Source: CAWEDP01 sp963807925 (GTDB lineage Bacteria > Acidobacteriota > Vicinamibacteria > Vicinamibacterales > CAVVIG01). From it: a DNA stretch of 64,000 bases. The position numbers and the translations under genes were made by a program. Positions 34,608 through 43,767 of this stretch are shown piece after piece. The notes under the pieces are model-generated. The model made no database searches. It saw only the letters and a list, made by a program, of their open reading frames with translations, and was not told where the DNA came from. Position 1 is the first letter of the stretch. Each line of letters opens with the position of its first letter. The stretch covers positions 310,001 to 374,000 of the forward strand of contig CAWEDP010000001.1 in the NCBI GenBank assembly GCA_963807925.1, written 5' to 3'.

Positions 34608-35659
34608 CGGCCGCAGGCGGTGCCCATCAGCCGCTCGATCACGCCGGCCCACGTGATGGCCTGCGCGCGCGAGCGGCCGGCGGCGCCGAGATCGGCGGCC
34701 GCGCGGCGGTTCGCCGCGAGCCGGGCGATGGCGTCGCCCACCGCCTCGGGCTCCGGTTCGACGACGAGTCCGGTGACGCCGTTCTCGACGAACTCGAGCG
34801 GTCCGCCGGCGTCGGTGGTCGTGATTACCGGTTTGGCGGCAAGGAACGCCTCGAGCGTCACGTACCCGTAGTCTTCGTCGAACGGAGGAAACACGACGGC
34901 GAGCGCGCCGGCGTACAGGGCGATCAGGTCCGGTTCCGACACAGCGCCCGCCCACACAATCCGATCGTCGACCCTTGCCTGCCGGCCGACCTCTTCGAGG
35001 CGCCGCCGCAGCGGGCCTTCGCCGACGACCACGAGCCTGACGCCGGGCGCAGCCGCCAGCGCGCGCACGATCAGGTCGACGCGCTTGACGGCCTCCAGCC
35101 GTCCAACCGACAGCACGTAGTCGCCCGACTCGCCCGGGTGCAGCAGATCGGCCAGCGGCGGCGGGTGATACACGGCCCGGGCGGCGAGGCCGTTGTACCG
35201 CGCGAGACGGTCGGCCGTGGTGCGTGAAATGGTGAAAAGCCGCTCGGATTCCCCGAGCGCCTGCTCGTCGAGCGCTATCAGGCGGTCGCGCAGCCGGACA
35301 TCGGCTTCCGCGTGCGTGAACTCGCTGTACGGCGTTCCGCAGAGATCGTAAATGGCGCGGTACTGGTGCAGCAGCCAGGTGATCTTGTGCGGATGGGAGA
35401 CGAAGTAGGTGGGAAACTTCGTGGCGATCACGGCATCGATCGGCTCGCCGTTGCTCTCGGTCAGATCGACCAGGCGCCAGGCCGCCGCCTGCGCCAGCAG
35501 TCGCTCCTTCGGGTACCACGTGAACGGGATCGACACGCGCTCGGCCTGAAATCCGTGGGCCCGCAGCTCGGCGATCAGGCGGTCCACGTACAGCTCGGCG
35601 CCACCGCGCACGAACGGCACCTGCGCCTCGCAGACGACGACACGTTCAATCGACGGCAT
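34604..35659 (-). CDS. Family 4 (GT-B) glycosyltransferase
   Basis: 351 residues. The C-terminal half has the GT4 blocks DYVLSVGRLEAVKRVDLIVR near residue 180, VVVGEGPLR, VSEPDLIALYAGALAVVFPP near residue 250 and the EX7E motif inside GYVTLEAFLAAKPVITT. The N-terminal acceptor half has FVRGGAELYVDRLIAEL. It transfers a sugar from a nucleotide donor with retention of configuration, at the inner face of the membrane. It is the first gene of the seven-gene cluster, and all following genes on this strand are tightly spaced. Confidence 0.9.
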   Translation of the reverse strand: MPSIERVVVCEAQVPFVRGGAELYVDRLIAELRAHGFQAERVSIPFTWYPKERLLAQAAAWRLVDLTESNGEPIDAVIATKFPTYFVSHPHKITWLLHQYRAIYDLCGTPYSEFTHAEADVRLRDRLIALDEQALGESERLFTISRTTADRLARYNGLAARAVYHPPPLADLLHPGESGDYVLSVGRLEAVKRVDLIVRALAAAPGVRLVVVGEGPLRRRLEEVGRQARVDDRIVWAGAVSEPDLIALYAGALAVVFPPFDEDYGYVTLEAFLAAKPVITTTDAGGPLEFVENGVTGLVVEPEPEAVGDAIARLAANRRAAADLGAAGRSRAQAITWAGVIERLMGTACGR

Positions 35660-35707
35660 CGCTCACGACCGACTCGACACGCGTTCGACCACCGCAGGGT
35701 CCAGCCC

Positions 35708-36817
35708 TCATGTCGCGAAACGGAAGTTGATGATGTCGCCGTCCCGCACCACGTACTCCTTGCCCTCGAGCCGCACCTCGCCGTGCTCCCGGCAGGCGGC
35801 CATCGACCCCCGGGCGACGAGCGCGTCGTAGGCGACCACTTCCGCCCTGATGAATCCACGCGCGATATCGGTGTGGATTTCGCCGGCGGCGAGCTGCGCA
35901 GGCGTGCCGCGCGGAATCGACCAGGCGCGGCATTCGTCCTCGCCGACGGTGAAGAACGAGATGTAGCCAAGCAGATCGTAGCTGGCCCGGATGACGCGAT
36001 CGAGCCCCGATTCGGCGAGGCCCAGGTCGGCGAGAAACGCGGCGGTATCGGCCGGATCCAGCTGCGCGATCTCGAGCTCGATCTTCGCGCAGACGGCGGC
36101 GGCGGCGGTCGCGGCGCGGGCGAGAAACGGGCCGAGACCCGCGCGGTCGATCGCGCCGGCCACCCCGGTTGCCCGGTGGTCCGGACTCGTGAGCTGGTGC
36201 TCGTCGACGTTCAGGACGACGAGCAGCGGCTTGGCCGACAGGAACTGAAACCCGCGCAGCCGCTTGAGATCGTCGCCGGTCAGATCGAGCGACCGGAGCG
36301 GCTTGCCGTCCTCGAGCGCCGCGCGGCACGCCTCGACGACGTGGTGCTCGCGCTCGAGCTCGGGCGAGCGCATCTTCTTCAAGTCCTTGCCGAGACGCTC
36401 GAGCCGGCGCTCGGCGACACCCAGATCGGCCAGCACGAGCTCGTCGTCCATCGCCTGGGCGTCGCGCGCCGGGTCGATCCGTCCGAGCGGGTGCGGCACG
36501 GCCGCATCGTCGAACGCGCGAATCACGTGGACCAGGGCATCCGCGTTCTTGTAGGCGGCGACATCGACGAGCGTTCTGGCGACGCCCTCGGCGCCGGGCG
36601 CGGCGAGGTCTGCGACCTCGACGGTCGCAGGCACGCGCTTGCGGGGGTTGTACATCGCGGTCAGCCGATCCAGACGCGCGTCGGGCACCTTCGAGATCCC
36701 GATGGCCGTTTCCGTCCGCCCGTGGGCGATCCGCCCGTGATCCCGCGCGCCGGTCATCAACTCGAACAACGTGCTTTTTCCGGTGGACGCGAAGCCGATG
36801 AGGGCAGCCCGCAACAT
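35708..36817 (-). CDS. ychF: YchF/OLA1 family ATPase
   Basis: 369 residues. P-loop GFASTGKST at residues 8-16, switch region VEVADLAAPGAEG near residue 66 and the altered base motif VLNVDE near residue 206 (NxxE instead of NKxD). The altered motif explains the preference of the family for ATP over GTP. The C-terminal TGS domain ends RDGDIINFRF. YchF binds ribosomes and is redox-responsive in E. coli. The ATG at 36817 is preferred to 36844: it puts the P-loop at the usual place, and a TATTCT hexamer lies eight bases ahead. Confidence 0.93.
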   Translation of the reverse strand: MLRAALIGFASTGKSTLFELMTGARDHGRIAHGRTETAIGISKVPDARLDRLTAMYNPRKRVPATVEVADLAAPGAEGVARTLVDVAAYKNADALVHVIRAFDDAAVPHPLGRIDPARDAQAMDDELVLADLGVAERRLERLGKDLKKMRSPELEREHHVVEACRAALEDGKPLRSLDLTGDDLKRLRGFQFLSAKPLLVVLNVDEHQLTSPDHRATGVAGAIDRAGLGPFLARAATAAAAVCAKIELEIAQLDPADTAAFLADLGLAESGLDRVIRASYDLLGYISFFTVGEDECRAWSIPRGTPAQLAAGEIHTDIARGFIRAEVVAYDALVARGSMAACREHGEVRLEGKEYVVRDGDIINFRFAT

Positions 36818-36825
36818 GGGCGTCA

Positions 36826-36831
36826 AGAATA
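36826..36831 (-). promoter_or_regulatory. -10-like hexamer of ychF
   Basis: TATTCT on the minus strand, eight bases before the ATG at 36817, with no Shine-Dalgarno sequence between. Confidence 0.35.
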
Positions 36832-36915
36832 CCGCAGCCCTCATCCAGCCCGCGCGCGAGACGAGAGAAAGGCGAAAGTATCAGGCGTAACTTGCTGATG
36901 GGTGAAGTTTTGCGG

Positions 36916-36944
36916 TTGACTTCGGACCCCGGGTTTTCTAACAT
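36916..36944 (+). promoter_or_regulatory. Sigma-70-type promoter of the dcw cluster
   Basis: TTGACT (36916-36921) and TAACAT (36939-36944) with an ideal 17-base spacer. Transcription should start near 36951. One TGGGTG-like MraZ-box unit lies just upstream (36898-36905), but the usual set of three evenly spaced repeats is not evident. Confidence 0.7.
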
Positions 36945-36994
36945 CGGCGTGGAATCAGGTGGAGAAAAATGGGCCACAGGGGCCCAGAGAAATT

Positions 36995-37435
36995 GTGTTC
37001 AGGGGCAATGCACCCGCGCGCATCGATGACAAGGGCCGACTCAAGGTTCCGAACAGCTTCCGCATGCTGATGGAAAGCAAGCACGGACGCGAGCTGTTTG
37101 TGACGAGCGTGACGGGCGAGTTCGTCCGCATCTACCCGATGCCGGTGTGGATCGATCTCGAGCAGAAGCTCGCGGCGGTGCCGAGCACGCTGCCGGCGAA
37201 GCTGCGGTTTCTCGACCGGGTCAACTACTTCGGCATGGCCGGCGAGCTCGACGTGCAGGGCCGCGTGCTGATTCCGGTGCGCCTGCGCGAGTCGGCGTCG
37301 ATGGTCGGGGAAGTCGACGTGCTCGGCCAGTACAACTGTCTCGACGTGTGGAATCACGATCGGTTTGCCACGAAGCTCCAGCGCGAGCCGTACTCCGACG
37401 ATGATGCCAGCGAGCTGGCGGGGTACGGCATTTGA
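36995..37435 (+). CDS. mraZ: Transcriptional regulator MraZ
   Basis: 146 residues from the GTG chosen here (VFRGNAPARIDDKGRLKVP, the normal family beginning). An in-frame GTG at 36959 would add 12 residues. Two AbrB-like repeats are seen, with DDKGRLKVP near residue 10 and DVQGRVLIPVRLRE near residue 88. MraZ forms a ring-shaped DNA-binding oligomer that represses the dcw operon. A GGGCC/GGCCC hairpin lies between the promoter and this start. The stop overlaps the rsmH TTG. Confidence 0.92.
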   Translation: MFRGNAPARIDDKGRLKVPNSFRMLMESKHGRELFVTSVTGEFVRIYPMPVWIDLEQKLAAVPSTLPAKLRFLDRVNYFGMAGELDVQGRVLIPVRLRESASMVGEVDVLGQYNCLDVWNHDRFATKLQREPYSDDDASELAGYGI

Positions 37436-38343
37436 CGTCGCACGTGCCGGTTCTCACCGACGAGGTCGTGCGGCACCTGCGGCCGCAGCGCGGCGGCGTG
37501 TTCCTCGACTGCACGGTGGGCCTCGGCGGCCACGCCGACGCGCTGCTGTCGGCTGGCGCGACGCGGGTGATCGGCCTCGACCGGGATTCGGGAGCGCTGG
37601 CCGGCGCCCGGGCCGCGCTCGCCGATTGGACGGATCGTGTCGATCTCCTGCACGCCGACTACCGCGATCTCGATGCGGTGCTCGATCGTCTCGGGGTCGC
37701 GCGCATCGATGGCGCGCTGGCCGACCTCGGCGTGTCGTCGCTGCAGCTCGAGGCGCCGGGACGCGGTTTCAGCTTCCAGCGGGACGAGCCGCTCGACATG
37801 CGCATGGACGCGAGCAGCGGCGAGACGGCGGCGGATCTCATCGCCCGGTCCGCGGAGGCGGAGCTCGCCGACGTGATCTTCAGGTACGGGGAAGAGCGGT
37901 TTTCGCGGCGCGTGGCCCGCGCCCTCGTGCGCGCCCGGAGCGAAGTGCCCATCTCGACGACGGGACAGCTGGCGGCGATCGTGCGGCGCGCGGTCCCGCG
38001 GCGCGGGTACGCGCGCGTCGACCCGGCGACGCGCACCTTTCAGGCGATCCGCATCTGGGTCAACCGCGAGCTCGACGGGCTCGACCGTTTCCTCGGAACT
38101 GCCGTCGGGCGACTCCGGGCCGGCGCGCGCCTCGTCGTGATCTCGTTCCATTCGCTCGAAGATCGGATCGTGAAGCACACCTTTCGCGCCCTCGAGCAGA
38201 TGGGCCTCTCGAAGGTGCTGACGAAGAAACCGGTGACGCCCGACCAGGACGAGCGCGAGCGGAATCCCCGCTCCCGCAGCGCGAAGCTGCGGGCGGCCGA
38301 GCGTACGGACCCCGACCCGACGGCGCCCGCGCCGCCGGCGTGA
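37432..38343 (+). CDS. rsmH: 16S rRNA (cytosine-1402 N4) methyltransferase RsmH
   Basis: 303 residues. The AdoMet site is FLDCTVGLGGHADALL near residue 24; further family blocks are GALADLGVSSLQLE near residue 98, RGFSFQRDEPLDMRMD, FRYGEERFSRRVARAL near residue 147 and SFHSLEDRIVK near residue 238. It methylates C1402 in the ribosomal decoding centre. The start is TTG, overlapping the mraZ stop as TTGA, which implies translational coupling. Confidence 0.95.
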   Translation: MTSHVPVLTDEVVRHLRPQRGGVFLDCTVGLGGHADALLSAGATRVIGLDRDSGALAGARAALADWTDRVDLLHADYRDLDAVLDRLGVARIDGALADLGVSSLQLEAPGRGFSFQRDEPLDMRMDASSGETAADLIARSAEAELADVIFRYGEERFSRRVARALVRARSEVPISTTGQLAAIVRRAVPRRGYARVDPATRTFQAIRIWVNRELDGLDRFLGTAVGRLRAGARLVVISFHSLEDRIVKHTFRALEQMGLSKVLTKKPVTPDQDERERNPRSRSAKLRAAERTDPDPTAPAPPA

Positions 38344-38382
38344 GGGTCGGAGCTCACATGCGAAAGCAGCTTGGGTGATCCC

Positions 38383-38769
38383 ATGGAACCGTTCGAGTAC
38401 GCCATCAAGAAGGACGTTCGCAACAACCCGATCGTCCGCGAAGTCGACGAGGCGCGCCAGCGCGAGCTGTGGAATTCTGGCGCGATCGCCGGCCTGCTGG
38501 TCCTGATCGTCCTCTTCTCGGCGTGGCAGCATTTCGAGCTGCTGCGTCACGGCTACCAGGTCGAGGAGCTGCAGCGCGAAAAGGCGCGGCAGGACGAGAT
38601 GACGCAGCAGTACCGCCTCGAGATCGAGACGCTCCGGTCGCCCAAGCGCATCGAAGCCATCGCGACGAAGGATCTCCATCTGGTCGCGCCGTCGATCGAC
38701 GATGCGGTCGTCATCGAGCGCATCACGCCAGCCGATCCCCCGGCCACATCGGTCGTCGCACGCCGTTGA
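38383..38769 (+). CDS. ftsL: Cell division protein FtsL
   Basis: 128 residues. A short basic cytoplasmic tail, one membrane helix (IAGLLVLIVLFSAWQHF, about residues 33-51) and a coiled-coil stalk (EELQREKARQDEMTQQYRLE) are followed by LRSPKRIEAIATKDLHL, typical of FtsL/LysM-less septal bitopic proteins. FtsL works with FtsB and FtsQ to activate FtsW and FtsI. Primary sequence is poorly conserved in this family, so the call relies on topology and position between rsmH and ftsI. An upstream in-frame TTG at 38371 is the alternative start. Confidence 0.85.
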   Translation: MEPFEYAIKKDVRNNPIVREVDEARQRELWNSGAIAGLLVLIVLFSAWQHFELLRHGYQVEELQREKARQDEMTQQYRLEIETLRSPKRIEAIATKDLHLVAPSIDDAVVIERITPADPPATSVVARR

Positions 38770-40850
38770 AGTCCTGGCCTCGTTTGTTCCATCGTGACCT
38801 GGCACGGCCGGTGCCGCCGCGCGAGCCGGCGCGCGACTGGCGGACGACGATCCGGCGGCGCGTGCTCGCGCTGGTCGCGATGCTGACGATCTGGGTCGCC
38901 GGCATCGAGGCGCGCCTGGTGTACCTGCAGGTGGTGGATCGGGCGGATCTCGTCGCGCGGGCGGAAAGCCAGCAGAACCGGATACGCGATCTTCCGGCCA
39001 AGCGCGGCGACATCGTGGATCGGCAGGGCCGCGTGCTCGCCACGAGCGTCGATGCCGACACGATCTACGCGGTGCCGTCCGAGATCGGGAATCCCGCGGC
39101 AGCGCTCGGCGATCTGTGCGGGGCGCTCGGCGACTGCACCGAGCGGGAGCGCCAGACGCTGTCGGTGCGCCTCGAGCGGCGCGGATCCTTCATGTACGTA
39201 CGTCGTCAGGTGTCGCCGGAACAAAGGCGGCGCGTCGAGGCGCTGCATCTCGACGGCGTCGGCTTCATGAAGGAGAGCCGGCGGTTCTATCCGAACAAGG
39301 AGCTGGCCGCAGCCGTGCTGGGGTACGTCGGCATCGACAACGCGGGCCTGGCGGGCCTCGAGGCGGCGTACGACTCGCGGATTCGCGGCCAGAGCGGCAA
39401 GGTGCTGGTGCAGGCCGACGCGAAGCGGCAGGCGTTCAGCCGCTTCGAGAAGCCGCCGACGGCGGGATCGACGATCGAACTGACGATCGACGAGTACCTG
39501 CAGCACGTCGCGGAGCGCGAGCTGCACGCCGGCGTGACCGCGACGCGCGCGCTCGGCGGCACCGCCATCATCATGAATCCGCACACCGGCGAGATTCTGG
39601 CGATGGCCAGCGAACCGACGTTCAACCCCAATTCGTACGCCGATTCCGCGGAGATCGATCGCCGCAATCGCGCCGTTCAGGATCTCTACGAGCCGGGCTC
39701 GACCTTCAAGGTCGTGACCGCGTCGGCGGCCATCGAAGACAAGGTGATACCGATCGGCACGATGATCGACACCAATCCCGGCATCCTGCACATTCCGGGA
39801 CGTCCCAGACCGGTGACCGAAGCCAGCCACCACAACTACGGCGTCCTGTCGTTCACCGACGTGATCGTGCGCTCGAGCAACATCGGCGCGATCAAGATCG
39901 GGTTCCGGGTCGGCAAGGAGCGTCTCAGCCGCTTCGTCTCGCTGTACGGATTCGGCCATCCGGTTTCGGCTGACTTCCCGGGCGAAAGCCCCGGCATCGT
40001 GTGGAATCCCGACAAATGGACCGACAGCGCGCTCGCGTCGGTCTCCATGGGCTATCAGGTCGGCGTCACGGCGCTGCAGATGGTGACGGCGGTCAGCACC
40101 GTCGCCAACGGCGGTCGGCTCGTCGAGCCGCGCGTCATCCGCGCCGTCTATCGCGACAACCGCCGATACGAGGTCGTGCCGAAGACGGTTCGGCGCGTGA
40201 TCAGTCCCGAGACTGCCGCCACGCTGACGGGCATCATGGAAGGAGTGGTCGCGAACCCGCACGGAACGGCCACGCGGGCGCAGATCTCCGGGTACACGAT
40301 CGCCGGCAAGACCGGGACCGCCGCCAAGCTGGTCAACGGACACTACTCGACCAGCGACTACAACGCGTCGTTCGTCGGCTTCGTGCCGTCGCGTGACCCC
40401 GCCATCGCGATCATCGTGGTCACCGACTCTCCACGGACCTATCCGAACACCGGCGGGTTCGTGTCGGCGCCGGTGTTCAAGCGGATCGCCGAGGCGGCGC
40501 TCCCCTACCTCGGCATTCCGCGAACCGTCGATCCGGAACCGCCTGTGCTGACGGCCCGCCGTGACCTGGAGGTGCCGGCCGTCCCGGCGGCGTTGTCTCC
40601 GGTGTCGTCCTCCGTCCCCAGCACGATCGAGGACACCCCCTCGGACGTGCTTCCCGATCTCCACGGGCTGAGCGCGCGCGAGGCGACGCAGACGCTCGCG
40701 CGGCTCGGCGTCATTGCGCGCGTGCGCGGGAACGGCGTCGTGGTCTCCCAGGATCCGCCGGCCGGCGCGCCGATCGAGGCCGTGGCGGCGTGCAGCGTGA
40801 CGCTCGATCGGCTGCCGGCGCGACCCTCGCCGGACGTGCTGACGCCATGA
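38766..40850 (+). CDS. ftsI: Septal transpeptidase FtsI (class B penicillin-binding protein) with PASTA domain
   Basis: 694 residues. A cytoplasmic tail and membrane helix (RVLALVAMLTIWVAGIEARL, residues 31-50) precede a dimerisation region with LPAKRGDIVDRQGRVLA. The transpeptidase domain has SxxK in GSTFK near residue 315, SxN in SSN near residue 373 and KTGT near residue 515. A single PASTA module (VLPDLHGLSAREATQTLARL onward) closes the protein, like SpoVD-type enzymes. It cross-links septal peptidoglycan. The TTG start overlaps the ftsL stop as TTGA. Confidence 0.93.
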   Translation: MKSWPRLFHRDLARPVPPREPARDWRTTIRRRVLALVAMLTIWVAGIEARLVYLQVVDRADLVARAESQQNRIRDLPAKRGDIVDRQGRVLATSVDADTIYAVPSEIGNPAAALGDLCGALGDCTERERQTLSVRLERRGSFMYVRRQVSPEQRRRVEALHLDGVGFMKESRRFYPNKELAAAVLGYVGIDNAGLAGLEAAYDSRIRGQSGKVLVQADAKRQAFSRFEKPPTAGSTIELTIDEYLQHVAERELHAGVTATRALGGTAIIMNPHTGEILAMASEPTFNPNSYADSAEIDRRNRAVQDLYEPGSTFKVVTASAAIEDKVIPIGTMIDTNPGILHIPGRPRPVTEASHHNYGVLSFTDVIVRSSNIGAIKIGFRVGKERLSRFVSLYGFGHPVSADFPGESPGIVWNPDKWTDSALASVSMGYQVGVTALQMVTAVSTVANGGRLVEPRVIRAVYRDNRRYEVVPKTVRRVISPETAATLTGIMEGVVANPHGTATRAQISGYTIAGKTGTAAKLVNGHYSTSDYNASFVGFVPSRDPAIAIIVVTDSPRTYPNTGGFVSAPVFKRIAEAALPYLGIPRTVDPEPPVLTARRDLEVPAVPAALSPVSSSVPSTIEDTPSDVLPDLHGLSAREATQTLARLGVIARVRGNGVVVSQDPPAGAPIEAVAACSVTLDRLPARPSPDVLTP

Positions 40851-42361
40851 CCTGGGCCGACCTGCACGCAGCGCTGGCCGAACGCGGTCTGGTCCGCGCC
40901 GATGCCGGGAGCCTGTCGGGACCCTCCATCGGGTTCGTCACGGGCATCGTCTACGACTCGCGCGTCGTCGAGCCGGGGAACGTCTTCGTGGCGCTCAGGG
41001 GACGGCACGCCGACGGCACGCGGTTCGCCCCGCAGGCGCTCGAGCGCGGGGCCGTGGCGATTGTGTCGGAAGAGCTTCCGCCCGCCGAGGTCACGGCGGC
41101 GTGGACGACGGTTGCCGACGCGCGGCTCGCGCTGGCCCTGCTCGCGGCCGCCTATTACCGGCACCCGAGCGCGGAAATGCAGGTCGTCGGCATCACCGGG
41201 ACGAATGGAAAGACGACGACGGCGCACCTCGTCGCGGCGATCTTCGAGGCCTCGGGAATCCGTTGCGGGCTGCTCGGGACCGTCGCGTATCGCATCGCCG
41301 GCGAGGTGCGCGACGCGACGCGGACGACGCCCGAAGCGCCGGACGTGCAGAGCATGCTTCGCGACATGGTCACGGCGGGCTGCGGCGCCTGCGCGATGGA
41401 AGTGTCGTCGCACGCGCTCTCCCTGTGCCGCGTCGACGGCATGGGATTCGCGGCCGGCATCTTCACGAACCTCACCCGCGATCACCTGGACTTCCACGCC
41501 GGCATGGACGAGTACTTCCGCGCCAAGCAGCGGCTGTTCGATCTGCTGGCGCCGGGCGCGCCGGCGGTCGTCAATATCGACGATCCTCGCGGTGGCGCGC
41601 TCGTCGACCGCGTCGCCAACCCGGTGACCTATGCGCTCAACCGGCCGGCCGATGTCGTGGCCGGTCCGCTCGCCATCTCGCTCGAGGGGCTCTCGTTCGA
41701 GGCGCGAACACCGCGTGGCACCCTCCAGATCCGTTCTTCGCTCGTCGGGCGCCCGAACGTCTACAACATCCTGGCGGCCGTGGCGGCGACCTCGGCCCTT
41801 GGGATCGCGACCGAGGCGATCGAACGCGGCGTGCGCGCCCTGGACGGCGTCCCGGGCCGCTTTCAGCTGGTCTCCACCGCGAAGGACGAGGTCACGGTCG
41901 TCGTCGATTACGCGCACACCGACGATGCGCTGCGCAACCTGCTCGAGACGGCGCGTCCGCTGGCGCGCGGTCGACTCATCACGGTGTTCGGCTGCGGCGG
42001 CGACCGCGATCGAACCAAGCGTCCTCTGATGGGCGCCGTGGCGGGGCGGCTGAGCGACGTGATCGTCGTGACGTCCGACAACCCCCGCACCGAGGATCCG
42101 GCCCGGATTGTCGACGAGGTGTGCCGCGGCCTCACGCCGGATACCCGCAAGGCAGCCGGGCAGCGGCTGCTGACGATCGTCGATCGCCGGGAAGCGATCG
42201 AGACGGCGGTCGGGCTCGCGCGCCCGGGCGATCTCGTCCTGATCGCGGGCAAGGGCCACGAGAAGTACCAGGCGATCGCGGGCCGCGTGCTGCCGTTCGA
42301 CGACGTGGCGGTGGCCCGTGAAGCGCTGACGCGGCGCCGGTCGAACTCGGGTGTCGTGTAG
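40847..42361 (+). CDS. murE: UDP-MurNAc-tripeptide ligase MurE, meso-diaminopimelate type
   Basis: 504 residues. ATP site GTNGKTTTAHLVA near residue 120, the Mur family blocks MEVSSHALSL and NLTRDHLDFH, and the side-chain-selecting DNPR motif in TSDNPRTEDP near residue 410. DNPR predicts addition of meso-diaminopimelate, the usual Gram-negative third residue. The ATG overlaps the ftsI stop (ATGA) and murF begins two bases after its end. Confidence 0.95.
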   Translation: MTWADLHAALAERGLVRADAGSLSGPSIGFVTGIVYDSRVVEPGNVFVALRGRHADGTRFAPQALERGAVAIVSEELPPAEVTAAWTTVADARLALALLAAAYYRHPSAEMQVVGITGTNGKTTTAHLVAAIFEASGIRCGLLGTVAYRIAGEVRDATRTTPEAPDVQSMLRDMVTAGCGACAMEVSSHALSLCRVDGMGFAAGIFTNLTRDHLDFHAGMDEYFRAKQRLFDLLAPGAPAVVNIDDPRGGALVDRVANPVTYALNRPADVVAGPLAISLEGLSFEARTPRGTLQIRSSLVGRPNVYNILAAVAATSALGIATEAIERGVRALDGVPGRFQLVSTAKDEVTVVVDYAHTDDALRNLLETARPLARGRLITVFGCGGDRDRTKRPLMGAVAGRLSDVIVVTSDNPRTEDPARIVDEVCRGLTPDTRKAAGQRLLTIVDRREAIETAVGLARPGDLVLIAGKGHEKYQAIAGRVLPFDDVAVAREALTRRRSNSGVV

Positions 42362-42363
42362 GG

Positions 42364-43767
42364 GTGGCGGGCGGTCTTCGCCTGACGGGCACGTGGGTGA
42401 GCCAGGCGATGGAGGGCACGATCGTATCGGGCGCCGGCGACACGGAGTTCGCCGGGGTGTCGATCGATTCGCGGACGATCGCCCCGGGCGAGCTGTACGT
42501 CGCCATACGGGGCGAGCGGTACGACGGCGGGGAATTCGCGCCGGCGGCGGTCGCGGCGGGCGCCGGCGGCGTCGTTGTCGCCCGCGGGCGTGGCGCGCCG
42601 CGCGCGACCGACCTCGTCGTCATCGAGGTGGCGGACACCGTCGCGGCGCTGCAGGCGCTGGGGCTGAAGGTGCGGCGGGCGTCGGGTGCGCGGCTGGTCG
42701 CGATTACGGGCAGCGCCGGCAAGACGACCACGAAAGAGATAACGGCGGAGTTTCTCGGAGTGCGATATCGCGTGATCCGCAACCGCGGCAATTTCAACAA
42801 TCACATCGGGCTGCCGCTGTCGCTGATTGATCTGCGCGCGCAGCCCGACGTGGCGGTTGTCGAGCTCGGCATGAACCACGCCGGAGAGATCAGCACGCTG
42901 GTGCGGATCGCGGAGCCGGACGTCCGCGTGTGGACCAACGTCGCCGAAGCGCACCTCGGGTTCTTCGACTCGGTCGACGCGATTGCCGATGCGAAGGCGG
43001 AGATTCTGGAGCGGGCGACCCCGGCGACGGTGCTGGTGGCGAATGCCGACGACGATCGCGTTGCCGCGCGGATGCGCGGCTTTGCCGGCCGCCTCGTGAC
43101 GTTCGGCATCGAGCGCCCGGCGTCTGTCGCTGCGTCGTCGATTGTCGACCGCGGGCTGCGGGGCGTGACGGCCACCGTGACGACGCCTCTGGGCGCCGCG
43201 GACATCTCGAGCCCGTTGCTCGGCCGCGGGAACCTGTCCAACCTGCTGGCGGCGGCGGCCGTGGCGATCGAGTTCGACGTCCCGCTGGCGGCGATTGCCG
43301 AACGCACGCGTACGCTCCGGGCGGCCCCCCATCGCGGCGAGATCCTGCGCCTCTCGAACGGCGTCGTCGTCATCGACGACAGCTACAACGCCAACCCGAC
43401 GGCCACGCGTGGAGCGCTGGACGTGCTGGCGGGCGAACCAACCGCGTCGCGTCGCCTCGCCGTGCTCGGCGAGATGCTCGAGCTCGGCCGCCAGGCGATC
43501 GTGCTGCACCAGGCGGTCGGCCGTCACGCGGCCGCGGCGGGGATCGACGAGCTGTACGCAATCGGCGGCGACGCGGCGCGCGCGCTCGCCCGCGCGGCGG
43601 TCGCCGCGGGCATGCCCGCCGACGCGGTGCGGTACCACGCGACGAGCGACGAGGCGGCCGACCTCATCGTGACTCGCGTGCGGCCGGGCGACCTCGTCCT
43701 CGTCAAGGGTTCGCGCGGCGTGGGAGCCGACCGTGTCGTGGATCGGTTGACGGCGGGAGGCGGCTGA
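42364..43767 (+). CDS. murF: UDP-MurNAc-tripeptide D-alanyl-D-alanine ligase MurF
   Basis: 467 residues, GTG start. The N-terminal uridine domain has VSIDSRTIAPGELYVAIRG, the ATP site is GSAGKTTTKE near residue 118, followed by NRGNFNNHIGLPLSL, ELGMNHAGEI and the late DDSYNANPTA near residue 338. It adds D-Ala-D-Ala to the tripeptide precursor. No ddl gene is nearby to supply the dipeptide. It overlaps mraY by one base (TGATG). Confidence 0.94.
   Translation: MAGGLRLTGTWVSQAMEGTIVSGAGDTEFAGVSIDSRTIAPGELYVAIRGERYDGGEFAPAAVAAGAGGVVVARGRGAPRATDLVVIEVADTVAALQALGLKVRRASGARLVAITGSAGKTTTKEITAEFLGVRYRVIRNRGNFNNHIGLPLSLIDLRAQPDVAVVELGMNHAGEISTLVRIAEPDVRVWTNVAEAHLGFFDSVDAIADAKAEILERATPATVLVANADDDRVAARMRGFAGRLVTFGIERPASVAASSIVDRGLRGVTATVTTPLGAADISSPLLGRGNLSNLLAAAAVAIEFDVPLAAIAERTRTLRAAPHRGEILRLSNGVVVIDDSYNANPTATRGALDVLAGEPTASRRLAVLGEMLELGRQAIVLHQAVGRHAAAAGIDELYAIGGDAARALARAAVAAGMPADAVRYHATSDEAADLIVTRVRPGDLVLVKGSRGVGADRVVDRLTAGGG

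Noticed and set aside
38347..38380. Short ATG-initiated frame between rsmH and ftsL
   Set aside because: Only about ten codons without conservation; more likely spacer sequence.
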